In this document: positions 1-7,346 of the stretch, piece after piece
Layout of the letters: the number at the start of each line of letters is the position of its first letter
How positions within the stretch are numbered: the first letter of the stretch is position 1
IMG/VR virus record: IMGVR_UViG_3300046506_000285
Location: 1-42,454 of that record
Source of the DNA: a virus
Direction: 5' to 3' (one strand)
Length of the DNA stretch: 42,454 nt
Notes under the pieces: generated by a model
Database searches by the model: none
Seen by the model: only the letters and a program-made list of their open reading frames with translations
What the model was told of the DNA's origin: nothing
Position numbers and translations under genes: made by a program

Positions 1-71
1 TCTATGTCCCGAGATCCTCTAACTTATTGCCAACGCAAGGAAATGACGCTCCGGCATGGGGCACCACCATC
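1..71. repeat. attL core, 71-base direct repeat
   Basis: Bases 1-71 are identical to 42308-42378, and the match stops at base 72. The window begins exactly at the repeat, so it may extend further left. A long perfect repeat flanking an integrase gene and a full phage gene set is the expected product of site-specific integration. No tRNA or tmRNA is recognisable in the core, although it ends in CACCACCA. The core is open on both strands, but no family is recognised in either reading. Confidence 0.93.
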
Positions 72-272
72 ACGAACGTCGCTTGTTTTCTATCAACAAA
101 ATGCAGGTTTTTGCCCCACCTCAAAGGCTATCTATGCGCGTGGGACAAGCTTTGTCGTTAGATTGCATGTTGTGCCCATGGTGTAGAGAAACTTGTGTTA
201 ACAGGTTTTCTTTAAACCTCTTGCGTCTGATTTTGCACAAGGCTACCAATATAGTGGCTAGAGGGAGCACAG

Positions 273-1025
273 ATGTCACAGGCGGCCGAAATCAGCAGTT
301 GGGGAATCCAATCCGCAACGGTTTCACTTTTTATAAATGGCGCTCACAAGGCTTCGCCAAGCGAATTATATCAGCTGGCATACCGCGAACGGGCGGCTGT
401 CACTAATGAGGTAACTAATCCTCAGTTTGGTACGCTTGGTCAGGCTACATCAGACCAGCAGAAGGCTACTGTGTACGCCGTGCAGCTTCAGCCTGGGCGG
501 CTTGATTTTGCTTTTGGCGCTACGCTTGGAGATGACAGTTTGCCATCCTTGCAATCCGACGTAGTTGCGGTGGTTTCCAAGTTGTGCGGCAGCACGAGCA
601 ACGCACTGCCCGCGATCGAAGAAATAGCGAGGATAGCGATCAATGTCCGTTTGGCAAAATTTTTTGCTGAATTGCCAGCGGCTAATACGGAAATAGCCGG
701 ACTGCTTCCATTTAAGTTGGAATTGGGAACAAACCGCGACTTTATTTTTCAGCTAAATTCGCGAGCAACAGAAGGCAATCTCGAGTTTAACAGAATTTTG
801 AAATGGTCCAGTGAGACGATACAATTGTTAAGCGGCGTATCCACTGACGGATCTCAAGTGATAATGCCAAGCTTTTCGAGGGAGTTGTGGGCCGCAAGTG
901 TACACTTCGACTTTAATTCCGTTGTTCCGAGACCTATCTTTAAAATAGCAGAGGCTGCGGCCGCTATCGATGTGATTGGCAAGAGCATTCTTAAAGCGCG
1001 CGAAAGTAACTTGAGGCTCGACTAA
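273..1025 (+). CDS. Hypothetical protein, first gene of a three-gene cassette
   Basis: Encodes 250 residues, mixed alpha/beta, with no signal peptide or membrane segment. I do not recognise the family. The start is chosen at ATG 273, which has GAGGGAG 6 bases upstream. The stop overlaps the next start (TAATG), so the two genes are translationally coupled. The DNA is clearly more AT-rich than the structural phage genes, which suggests a late acquisition. The position between attL and the convergent integrase is a usual place for cargo genes. A role in defence, superinfection exclusion or lysogen fitness is possible but is inference only. Confidence 0.72.
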   Translation: MSQAAEISSWGIQSATVSLFINGAHKASPSELYQLAYRERAAVTNEVTNPQFGTLGQATSDQQKATVYAVQLQPGRLDFAFGATLGDDSLPSLQSDVVAVVSKLCGSTSNALPAIEEIARIAINVRLAKFFAELPAANTEIAGLLPFKLELGTNRDFIFQLNSRATEGNLEFNRILKWSSETIQLLSGVSTDGSQVIMPSFSRELWAASVHFDFNSVVPRPIFKIAEAAAAIDVIGKSILKARESNLRLD

Positions 1026-1804
1026 TGCAGTCAACGTTGGCAAGAAAACTAATAGATGGTCGGTCGCTTGCCCTTACCTGGCCGGAAATCTCAGCCTCGT
1101 ATCTCAAGGACCATCTGCTGGGGCAAGAGTACAGCAGCTGTACCACCAGCGTGTCTCTACCCAGAGGGCTCGTTAGACGTGGCGCCGATCTCGCTTACAA
1201 AGCGATCTCAATCGCTCTTCTGGACGAAGCAAAATCTGGTGTCTGGCGCTGGCAGGAAGATCCTAAGCCTGGCACAGAGGTTTCGAGTTCATGGATGGCT
1301 CTCGATGATGCAAATTTTGTTCTGTCACCGTTCACCGCGACGAGCATATTTGATGCAATCAAGGACCTATCCGCTGGACAGACAAATTTGTGGTTGGAAC
1401 CGGCCAATGACGTAGACAGTGCAGAGCCCACCTCATTGGCGGACTCTGAAAGTGTGAAAGGCATTTCTCAGAGGCTTGGTGACCTATCTGAGGAGGCCTC
1501 AAGCGATGGAATTTCGATTTCGCTATCGTCGAAGGCGGACCTCTGGAAGTTTGTAGCGACCGCAGCACCGAGCCGCCGTCCTTCGTTGTCACTCCTCGAT
1601 ACGGGCACGATACGGGCTGTGTGGAAAAATACAGCAAAGGAGCAGGTCGCCGTACACTTCAAAGGTGACGGCAGCGCCAATTACGTGCTGTTTTATCTGC
1701 GTGAAGAAAATATGGTCCGAGACTACGGAACTGGAAAAATTGAGCACGTCAGAGAACTTATCACCGAACAAAAATTGTGGCGGCTCCTTGCCAATGAAGG
1801 GTGA
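1025..1804 (+). CDS. Hypothetical protein, second gene of the cassette
   Basis: Encodes 259 residues, soluble, with a Ser/Ala/Asp-rich middle (around residues 120-170) that looks like a linker between two folded parts. The C-terminal part, with the pattern AVHFKGDGSANYVLFYLREENM, reads like a beta sheet. No catalytic motif is seen and the family is not recognised. The start overlaps the upstream stop by one base and the end overlaps the next start by 11 bases, so the three genes form one operon and their products probably act together. Confidence 0.72.
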   Translation: MQSTLARKLIDGRSLALTWPEISASYLKDHLLGQEYSSCTTSVSLPRGLVRRGADLAYKAISIALLDEAKSGVWRWQEDPKPGTEVSSSWMALDDANFVLSPFTATSIFDAIKDLSAGQTNLWLEPANDVDSAEPTSLADSESVKGISQRLGDLSEEASSDGISISLSSKADLWKFVATAAPSRRPSLSLLDTGTIRAVWKNTAKEQVAVHFKGDGSANYVLFYLREENMVRDYGTGKIEHVRELITEQKLWRLLANEG

Positions 1805-2252
1805 CCCGCTCCCTGAGCCCGACCACGTATTGCGATACGTAAGGCCTGCCCACCTAGACAATGGCGCTCCAACGGGCAGTGCCTTTTATTCACGACCGAT
1901 TGATGAAAACAAACCATCTTACAATTGGATGGAGTGTTTTGCGGGCGAGTGCGAAGAACAAGTTGCGCAGATTCGAGGCCGCCAGCGTCTCAAGCCTGCC
2001 AAGACTGCGGTTTTGGCAAGGCTGAATATCGGCACTGTTATTAATGCGCTAAAGGAAGCGTTCCCGAAAGACTGCAAGTCGGAATTTGTTTATGATCCTC
2101 TGGAAGCGGATGAAAAATTCCAGTTCGACGACATCTCGCATTCGCTCATGACCAGTATGCCCGCCGAGGGAGAACCGTTGGTCGAAGCAATGGGCGACGT
2201 AATAGCTGAATGCGTGATCGAGCAATTTCCAGCCTGCCAAATCGCTGAGTAG
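1794..2252 (+). CDS. Hypothetical protein, third gene of the cassette
   Basis: Encodes 152 residues. The reading frame is open further upstream to 1665, but ATG 1794 is chosen because it overlaps the previous stop in the manner typical of coupled genes. The sequence begins with a DHVLRYVRPAHLDNG stretch and is followed by an aromatic and acidic segment and a basic QIRGRQRLKPAK helix. I have an impression of similarity to small conserved proteins of unknown function found in mobile elements, but I cannot name a family. It ends 6 bases before the convergent integrase stop, so transcription from the two sides collides here. Confidence 0.68.
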   Translation: MKGDPLPEPDHVLRYVRPAHLDNGAPTGSAFYSRPIDENKPSYNWMECFAGECEEQVAQIRGRQRLKPAKTAVLARLNIGTVINALKEAFPKDCKSEFVYDPLEADEKFQFDDISHSLMTSMPAEGEPLVEAMGDVIAECVIEQFPACQIAE

Positions 2253-2258
2253 CGAGGT

Positions 2259-3365
2259 TCAAAGCGGTATAATTTTGTGGATAGCCGCTGCCGCAATTTT
2301 CTTTCTACGAGCTTTCTTCGTGTATCTCGTTGTTTGATTTTTTGTCGTCCAGCCGAAAATCGCCATCAGCTCCTCATCAGTCGCGCCGTTTTCGGCAGCG
2401 ATCGTTGCGCCCGCTTTACGCAGGCCATGGGTCGAGCAGTGGAAGAGTTGAGCATCGTTGCACCAGTCGCGCATCTTGTTGCCAAGACCCTTTGTCGTGA
2501 AGGGCCTACCGAACTCCGTCACGAGCAACGTCAGATTGCCAACCTGGCTTTCGTCGATGGTCTTTTGCAGCTCAGGCAGCACCGGAATTTCGACGGTGAC
2601 ACCGCTGGTCTTCTTCGTCTTCTCCGGCCGGATCGTCAGGAGGCCATCGCGAATGTGCTGCCGACCGAGGATGGCGAGATTATTCAGCCGCAGGCCGGTG
2701 TAGAGAGCCAGATGCAGCATAAGGCGCGCTTTGCTGCCGGCGGGGTGCTTTGCCTCATACTGGCGGACTTCCTCGACGGTCCATGTGTGGAAGCCATCGC
2801 CAGAATAGAGCAGCTTTATCTTGGCGGCAGGATTGCTCTGCGCGCCCTCGATGTCGTTTTCGATCGCCCATGAAAAGAGAGCGGAAATCGCGCGGACGAT
2901 TTCGTTCTGAGCGCCTGGTGTCTCGCGCAGCTCGTCGCGCATATCCAGCACATGGCGGCGCAGCATGTCCTTATAGGGGAGATCGCCGCAGCGGGCGTCT
3001 CCGAATTTGTAATCGCAGACGTCTTCCAAAATAGTAGACCGCCGCGCCAGAAGTGTATCGTTGATCTTGCCTTTGATGCGGCGCTTGTACTGCTCAAGCA
3101 GCCAGTCGACAGTTCCCACCTCATGCTGACGCTTCAGTGTCACTTTCGCCTTTGGCGATGCTCCGGCCGGCTCATAGGCTACACCGAGGCGCGCGCAGGC
3201 GACTTCCCTATCAAAAGCTTCCGTGCCAGGACTTTCGCGCAAGCGCACCTTGGCGCGGCCGGGCGCGCGAAAGTAATAGCGCGCTTCCCGCGTACGCCAG
3301 TTGCGATCGAGGCTGACACCCTTCGGCAGTTTATCGTTGAGTTTTTTTGGCATTGTCGAAAGCAT
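2259..3365 (-). CDS. int: Tyrosine recombinase (phage integrase)
   Basis: Encodes 368 residues, the usual length for a phage integrase. It should join attP with attB and, with the adjacent excisionase, reverse the reaction. An N-terminal arm-binding and SAM-like part runs to about residue 180. The catalytic domain shows Arg226 (TGLR), a strand Lys near 252, HGLR with His313 and Arg316, Trp339 in place of the second His (FGW), and the nucleophile Tyr348. Trp at the His/Trp position is common in active family members. The start overlaps the end of the upstream HTH gene by 35 bases. An alternative start is ATG 3353. Confidence 0.95.
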   Translation of the reverse strand: MLSTMPKKLNDKLPKGVSLDRNWRTREARYYFRAPGRAKVRLRESPGTEAFDREVACARLGVAYEPAGASPKAKVTLKRQHEVGTVDWLLEQYKRRIKGKINDTLLARRSTILEDVCDYKFGDARCGDLPYKDMLRRHVLDMRDELRETPGAQNEIVRAISALFSWAIENDIEGAQSNPAAKIKLLYSGDGFHTWTVEEVRQYEAKHPAGSKARLMLHLALYTGLRLNNLAILGRQHIRDGLLTIRPEKTKKTSGVTVEIPVLPELQKTIDESQVGNLTLLVTEFGRPFTTKGLGNKMRDWCNDAQLFHCSTHGLRKAGATIAAENGATDEELMAIFGWTTKNQTTRYTKKARRKKIAAAAIHKIIPL

Positions 3366-3618
3366 TGCCTATCGTTGTAATTGCGTCAAGCGCGTCCTGC
3401 TCGCCTCCCTTGTGGGGCAGTTTGCGGAACGCATCGATCAGCTCCGCGACGTCATAGACTAGGCGCTCACCGATCATGCGCGGCTTCGGCATGGTGCCGA
3501 CCTCGACCGCCTTGTCAAAGAGGTTGGTTCCAATCCCGACAAGAGCTGCGGCCTGCTCGCGGTTGATGCCAAGCGGCGGCAGGGAATGCGGGAGGATTTC
3601 GAGCTTCATTGCCTTCAT
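3331..3618 (-). CDS. Excisionase-like helix-turn-helix protein
   Basis: Encodes 95 residues. A MerR/AlpA-type helix-turn-helix spans roughly residues 18-60 (INREQAAALVGIG, then a wing-like MPKPRMIGERLVYDVAEL). This is the typical build of a recombination directionality factor or AlpA-like regulator. ATG 3618 is chosen because GAGGAGG lies at a proper distance upstream; the longer open frame to 3639 lacks this. It overlaps the integrase start, so int and this gene are coexpressed. Role as excisionase is inferred from position and fold, not from a diagnostic motif. Confidence 0.8.
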   Translation of the reverse strand: MKAMKLEILPHSLPPLGINREQAAALVGIGTNLFDKAVEVGTMPKPRMIGERLVYDVAELIDAFRKLPHKGGEQDALDAITTIGNAFDNAKKTQR

Positions 3619-3619
3619 T

Positions 3620-3985
3620 TCAAACCTCCTCGCAGGCAAGCGGTGGCCCGCCGTTGTGACCGATCATCCCTGCCCTACGCGCTTCCCACTGCCGCAGGAT
3701 GTTGCGCTTGCGGGTGACCAACTCCAGATGCTCCGGATCGGGCCGCACGCAGAGGCGATTGCGGCAGACGTGGTCCAGTTCCTTCTTGCCGGGAATATAG
3801 CCATGCTCGTTGGTCCACATGGCGATATGGACGGCGACCGTCTGTCCCCCCAGGGACATGCGCGGATAGCCGGCGCCGCGACCGCTGTTGCCAGACGTCG
3901 GGCCGGTCCAGAGCCAGCAACCCGTTACCGGGTCGATGACGATCCGGGCCATGATCTTTTCGCGTATGCGGTCGCGGCGCGTCAT
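3620..3985 (-). CDS. HNH endonuclease, phage type
   Basis: Encodes 121 residues. The C-terminal half carries an HNH motif: LDHVCRNRLCVRPDPEHL followed by an Asn in TRKRNILRQ. The preceding GYPRMSLGGQTVAVHIAMW segment is typical of phage HNH proteins of the homing-nuclease type. The start is ATG 3985 with AAGGA 8 bases upstream; a TTG lies two codons earlier. The stop abuts the excisionase-like start, so HNH-xis-int read as one leftward transcript. It may be a freestanding homing nuclease or a DNA-processing helper. A second, different HNH gene lies beside the terminase. Confidence 0.82.
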   Translation of the reverse strand: MTRRDRIREKIMARIVIDPVTGCWLWTGPTSGNSGRGAGYPRMSLGGQTVAVHIAMWTNEHGYIPGKKELDHVCRNRLCVRPDPEHLELVTRKRNILRQWEARRAGMIGHNGGPPLACEEV

Positions 3986-4135
3986 TTGCAATATCCTTTA
4001 GTAGGCAAGCAGATAGACGCCTTGACGGGGGCAAAAATTCCTGTGCAATCTTTGAGAGTAGAATGTCGGCATTGGATCGCGCGCCAACGCGACCCAATAC
4101 CTCGCATCTCCGCATGCCTAACCCACATGGAGACG

Positions 4136-4321
4136 ATGACAGTGACAGATAGAAAAAACCTGATGGAAGGCCAGGGCGTCCGACAGCCGCAGTTCGACCT
4201 GCGCGCGCAAGGTGTCCGCCAACCTGCAACGAGCGCGGCCGCCAAACCCGGCGCAGGTCCCGGCCCAAGGCAGCCTTCACCACCCCCACGCCCCTCGGCG
4301 CCGACGGGGCCAAAAAAATGA
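4136..4321 (+). CDS. Small proline-rich protein upstream of the two-TM gene
   Basis: Encodes 61 residues (64 if ATG 4127 is used). The first half contains a short internal repeat, QGVRQP followed 10 residues later by QGVRQP. The second half is almost only Pro, Ala, Gly, Ser and Lys and ends in PTGPKK, so it is likely disordered. ATG 4136 has a GGAG 3 bases away, which is rather close. It lies 8 bases before the two-TM gene on the same strand, and this pair interrupts an otherwise leftward block. Function unknown; the gene is plausible but not certain. Confidence 0.5.
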   Translation: MTVTDRKNLMEGQGVRQPQFDLRAQGVRQPATSAAAKPGAGPGPRQPSPPPRPSAPTGPKK

Positions 4322-4329
4322 GCTAAGGC

Positions 4330-4905
4330 ATGGATCGCGACCAAGTACGGTTTAACGTCCTGCGAAACGCCCTGTATCATACATCTAGGCGGATGACGCT
4401 CGATCGCTGGAATCGATGGTTTAATTTTGCCGTCATTTTGCTCGGCGCCACAGCTATGAGCGACTTCATGAGGCACGCTGGCTTGGATGCATTGCAAGGT
4501 GTGATAGGCGCGGCTGTCGCGGCTGTCGGTGCTGCGCAGCTTGTTTTTGATTTTGGCGGTAAAGCACGAGATCATCAAAGCTTGCAGCGTGACTACTATC
4601 ATCTGCTGGCGGAGATCGAGGAGAAGATTGACGCGAACAAAAGTGATATAGCCCGGTGGTGGGCACAGATGACGCGAATCGCTGGAGACGAGCCACCGAT
4701 GTTGCGAGCGCTCGATGCCAAGGCATTTAACGATGCTCTCGGCGCTACGGATATCTACCCCCCAGAAGAGCGTCTTTATATTCCATGGCACCACCGATTT
4801 CTTGGTCAAGTGTGGGCCTACGAGGGCTACGACTACAAGAAATCGTGGGAACTGCCGGCGAACCATCCAGCTTATAGAGCTCGGATGTTGCCAAGTCAGG
4901 CCTGA
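4330..4905 (+). CDS. Two-TM protein resembling SLATT-domain proteins
   Basis: Encodes 191 residues. A basic N-terminal helix is followed by two hydrophobic segments (about 31-47 and 54-75) and then a long polar helix with HQSLQRDYYHLLAEI. This layout, with two TM helices after a basic helix and a conserved Tyr/Leu helix behind them, is that of SLATT proteins, predicted pore-forming effectors linked to nucleotide-signalling defence. Here no nucleotidyltransferase or SLOG partner is present, so an effector role is only an inference. It is the second gene of a short rightward pair and converges on the leftward gene ending at 4944. Confidence 0.75.
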   Translation: MDRDQVRFNVLRNALYHTSRRMTLDRWNRWFNFAVILLGATAMSDFMRHAGLDALQGVIGAAVAAVGAAQLVFDFGGKARDHQSLQRDYYHLLAEIEEKIDANKSDIARWWAQMTRIAGDEPPMLRALDAKAFNDALGATDIYPPEERLYIPWHHRFLGQVWAYEGYDYKKSWELPANHPAYRARMLPSQA

Positions 4906-4943
4906 CATTTTGCTTGGCGCGGCGTGACCGCCGCAGGCAATGT

Positions 4944-5489
4944 TCATCCGTGAGTTCTCCAAGCTTCAAAGGAGCTGCGTAAATCGACCCATCGTGCGGC
5001 GGCGGCGGGATCGGTATTCAGTTCGGTGCGGGATTCGATCTTCAGTACCTCGCGGACGGAGACAACAACGCGTTCGGTGTCGGCTACGTCGAGAACGCCA
5101 CGCTCTTCAACGAGGAAGCGGCGGAACAGGCGATCGTTGCACTTCATCGCGCACTCGGCAGCATAGTCAGCCGGCTTGCGATTCTTCTCTTCTTGCGCCG
5201 CGCGTTCCGATGATGCGCGGCCACGCGGCGGCGACCTGCGGCGGATGACGCCGAAAGCTTCAGCCAGAAGGCGCAGGAGGAAGGTGATATCGGCATGGGC
5301 ATACAACAGAAATTCCCGATCCTGATAGCTGCAATCCGCCGATATCGTCATGATCGCCACTGGCTGCGTGCCGGGCGCCAGGCACGCGAATATTTCCTCG
5401 CCGCGCCCGTCAAGCGACCATTCGCGGCTCGCTTCGTCGTGACGGGCGCGTACGGCTCCAAACGTACGCCTGTCTGCCTCGGTCACCAT
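4944..5489 (-). CDS. Hypothetical protein at the end of the early-left operon
   Basis: Encodes 181 residues, soluble and charged. The C-terminal half (CNDRLFRRFLVEERGVLDVADTERV) looks helical and well ordered. The family is not recognised. ATG 5489 overlaps the stop of the sliding-clamp gene (TGATG), and a GTG lies one codon earlier. Tight coupling to dnaN suggests a role in replication, repair or host takeover, but no motif supports a precise job. Confidence 0.75.
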   Translation of the reverse strand: MVTEADRRTFGAVRARHDEASREWSLDGRGEEIFACLAPGTQPVAIMTISADCSYQDREFLLYAHADITFLLRLLAEAFGVIRRRSPPRGRASSERAAQEEKNRKPADYAAECAMKCNDRLFRRFLVEERGVLDVADTERVVVSVREVLKIESRTELNTDPAAAARWVDLRSSFEAWRTHG

Positions 5490-6637
5490 CACTCAGCACC
5501 TCGCGCGTTCATGGGCGAGATGACATACAGTTCGTTGGTGCCGATCGACGGGTAGAAAACGGCATTGGGCAATGATCCGCCAAAGCGGATGATGGCATCC
5601 TGCGTGCCGATCGCGGACAGCAGCTCGCGCAACGCGTTGTTGTTGAGGCCGATGGAAAAACCAGTGTCGCCCTCATACTGGATCGGGACATAGTCGACGG
5701 CAGACTCGCCTTCGCGGCTCGACAATTCCACCCGCATCAGATCCCTCTCAAGAGTGAGCTTGATGCCGTCCTTGCCCGTCTCGGTCGCTACCAGGCAGAC
5801 GCGCGACACGGCGGCTTTCATCGAGGCGACGGTTACGAAAATCTCCCGCTGGTAGTCCGCAGGCGCGGCAGTCAGATAGGCGGCCGGAAAAATTCCGTCG
5901 ATCAGCTTCGACAGGAGCGTGACGCCGGCGCACTCGATCCGCATCAGGTTTTCGCCGATCTCGATCTTTGCCGGCTCCGTCACTTCGCCGAACAGCTTGC
6001 GGATGGCAGTCGCCGTTTTCAGCGGAATGATGATGCCGGGGAAATCGAGAAGCCGTTCTGTGCGGATCTGCACGGCGGCAAGGCTGACGCCGTCGAGCGC
6101 AGCGATGCCGATGCGCTCATCTTCCATCGGGTGCATGTAGATGCCCATCATCCATGGTCGGCCGATTTCGCTGGTCTGGACCGCGTGCGTGACTTTAGCG
6201 ATGGCTGTCGTCACTTCGGGCATTGAGATCTCGAAAGACTTGCCCTTGAGTGCCGAAGCCATCGACGGGAAATCGCTCTCGGGCAGGCTGAAAATTGAGA
6301 AGCCTGCGCGGCCGGAGCTGATACGGATCTGACCGTTATAGGAGCCTGGCATGAATTCTATTTCGGCAGATTCGGGAAGGTTGCGCACGATGTCGCGCAG
6401 GTCAGCAGCCTTGACGGTAAAGGCCATGGCGTCGCCGACCTCCATCAGCTCGCAACCTGTTTCGATCTCGATGTCGAGATCCGTGGCGCGCAGGCTGAGG
6501 TCATCGCCTTCGGGACGGAGCAACACATTGCCGAGGATCGGGATCTTGGCGCGCTTGTCGACCGCCTCAAAAACGGCATCGAGCGCCGGCAGGAGCTGAC
6601 TGCGGTGGACACGGAAATAGGTCTGCCGCTTAGCCAT
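5489..6637 (-). CDS. dnaN: Phage-encoded DNA polymerase III beta subunit (sliding clamp)
   Basis: Encodes 382 residues, the full length of a bacterial beta clamp. N-terminal HRSQLLPALDAVFEAVDKRAKIPILGNVLL, the repeated LxxTDLDIEIE fold elements and a C-terminal ELYVISPM ending (hosts usually end in YVLMPMR) identify DnaN with three clamp domains. The clamp encircles DNA and tethers polymerases and repair proteins. ATG 6637 is taken because an AGGGA lies upstream and the protein then begins MAKRQT; the open frame runs 11 codons further. A clamp is uncommon in temperate phages of this size and suggests a phage-dedicated replication or repair factor. Confidence 0.95.
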   Translation of the reverse strand: MAKRQTYFRVHRSQLLPALDAVFEAVDKRAKIPILGNVLLRPEGDDLSLRATDLDIEIETGCELMEVGDAMAFTVKAADLRDIVRNLPESAEIEFMPGSYNGQIRISSGRAGFSIFSLPESDFPSMASALKGKSFEISMPEVTTAIAKVTHAVQTSEIGRPWMMGIYMHPMEDERIGIAALDGVSLAAVQIRTERLLDFPGIIIPLKTATAIRKLFGEVTEPAKIEIGENLMRIECAGVTLLSKLIDGIFPAAYLTAAPADYQREIFVTVASMKAAVSRVCLVATETGKDGIKLTLERDLMRVELSSREGESAVDYVPIQYEGDTGFSIGLNNNALRELLSAIGTQDAIIRFGGSLPNAVFYPSIGTNELYVISPMNARGAE

Positions 6638-6842
6638 GAGCCCGATTTCCCTGCTGGCAGCGATCGGCAAGCCGCATCTCGTCGAGGGGGGGGCGAAGCT
6701 CGCAGTTCTCTCCCAGAAGATCGTAGATCATCTGGAGGATCTCGCGCCGAGGTTCGCCATCGGCTACGGCGCGATAAAGCCGCTCCACATCGCCGCGTCG
6801 GCTGTGCGAGATAGTGAGTTCACAATCCTTGCAATAGCGCAT
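6630..6842 (-). CDS. Small CxxC protein of unknown function
   Basis: Encodes 70 residues beginning MRYCKDC, so a single CxxC pair sits at the N-terminus and might bind metal. The remainder is charged and probably helical. An AGGAGG lies 6 bases before ATG 6842, the best ribosome binding site in this operon. The end overlaps the sliding-clamp start by 8 bases, which couples their translation. Family not recognised. Confidence 0.75.
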   Translation of the reverse strand: MRYCKDCELTISHSRRGDVERLYRAVADGEPRREILQMIYDLLGENCELRPPLDEMRLADRCQQGNRAHG

Positions 6843-6867
6843 CAAACGCCCTCCTGTTTGGCGATGC

Positions 6868-6984
6868 TCATTTGCGCCGCCTCTTGATCCACTTGCGGAC
6901 GATGACGGGCATCATGGCGACGATGATCGCGAGGATTGCCCAGGTGAAAGCCACAAGGATGACGTGCCGCCAGATGTCGTCCAT
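6868..6984 (-). CDS. Tiny single-TM protein (38 residues)
   Basis: Encodes 38 residues: a short polar start, one strongly hydrophobic helix (about residues 7-30, VILVAFTWAILAIIVAMMPVIV) and a very basic tail (KWIKRRRK), predicting a cytoplasmic C-terminus. It is third of three tiny membrane proteins in tandem on the early-left transcript. Its stop is 25 bases before the next start. Function unknown; a host-envelope or exclusion role would fit early expression. Confidence 0.6.
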   Translation of the reverse strand: MDDIWRHVILVAFTWAILAIIVAMMPVIVRKWIKRRRK

Positions 6985-6985
6985 C

Positions 6986-7144
6986 TCAGAAGCACCTCAT
7001 GGCGATGCCGAAACCGAGGCAGAAGAAGATCGGTCCTGCGACGCAAAGCTCCACTAGCCGGGAGCGCCAGAAATGCGCGGCAACCAACAGGGCGCACAAA
7101 TCATCCATTGAAGATTGCCGCGTGTCCGTGAAATGAAAATCCAT
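6986..7144 (-). CDS. Tiny membrane protein (52 residues)
   Basis: Encodes 52 residues beginning MDFHFTDTRQSS. One hydrophobic segment is seen near the C-terminus (ELCVAGPIFFCLGFGIAMRCF), with a weaker one before it (LCALLVAAHFW). ATG 7144 is chosen because GGAGG stands 8 bases upstream; that GGAGG overlaps the stop region of the preceding tiny gene, so the genes are coupled. A longer frame to 7171 lacks a ribosome binding site. Function unknown. Confidence 0.6.
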   Translation of the reverse strand: MDFHFTDTRQSSMDDLCALLVAAHFWRSRLVELCVAGPIFFCLGFGIAMRCF

Positions 7145-7148
7145 CGGC

Positions 7149-7286
7149 TCAGCCTCCAAGCCCATAAACAAAGAGGACTGCCGCTGCGGCCAGCAGATCG
7201 TTGATGAGGACGATCAGGAAAATGCCGGCGAAGCCGTTGCGCTTTGCCTGCCGCAGTCTGTCAATTGCCGGGGTGAAGTGATTCAT
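7149..7286 (-). CDS. Tiny single-TM protein (45 residues)
   Basis: Encodes 45 residues with a basic amphipathic N-terminal part (IDRLRQAKRNG) followed by one long hydrophobic helix (FAGIFLIVLINDLLAAAAVLFVYGLGG). GAGAGGG precedes ATG 7286 at a good distance. It is the first of three tandem micro-proteins and is separated from the XRE gene by a large hairpin at 7300-7343. Function unknown. Confidence 0.6.
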   Translation of the reverse strand: MNHFTPAIDRLRQAKRNGFAGIFLIVLINDLLAAAAVLFVYGLGG

Positions 7287-7299
7287 GGTGCCCTCTCGC

Positions 7300-7343
7300 A
7301 TCCGTTTCGGAAACCGGCCCGAAGGCCGGAAACCGAAGCGGAT
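7300..7343. repeat. Hairpin repeat, copy 1 (3' of the XRE gene)
   Basis: An imperfect inverted repeat pairs ATCCGTTTCGGAAACCGGCC with GGCCGGAAACCGAAGCGGAT around a CGAA loop. The 16 bases CGGAAACCGAAGCGGA recur in the hairpin at 7773-7842. No T run follows on either strand. It may mark RNA processing or a transcript-stabilising structure between the XRE gene and the micro-protein genes. Confidence 0.75.
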
Positions 7344-7346
7344 CGG

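Noticed and set aside
1-71. tRNA or tmRNA 3' end within the att core, because it ends in CACCACCA
   Set aside because: No T-arm, anticodon arm or matching acceptor strand can be drawn on either strand.
3476-4321. Long plus-strand frame opposite the xis and HNH genes
   Set aside because: It is a shadow of the minus-strand genes; only its last 61 codons beyond them have an independent start and are listed.
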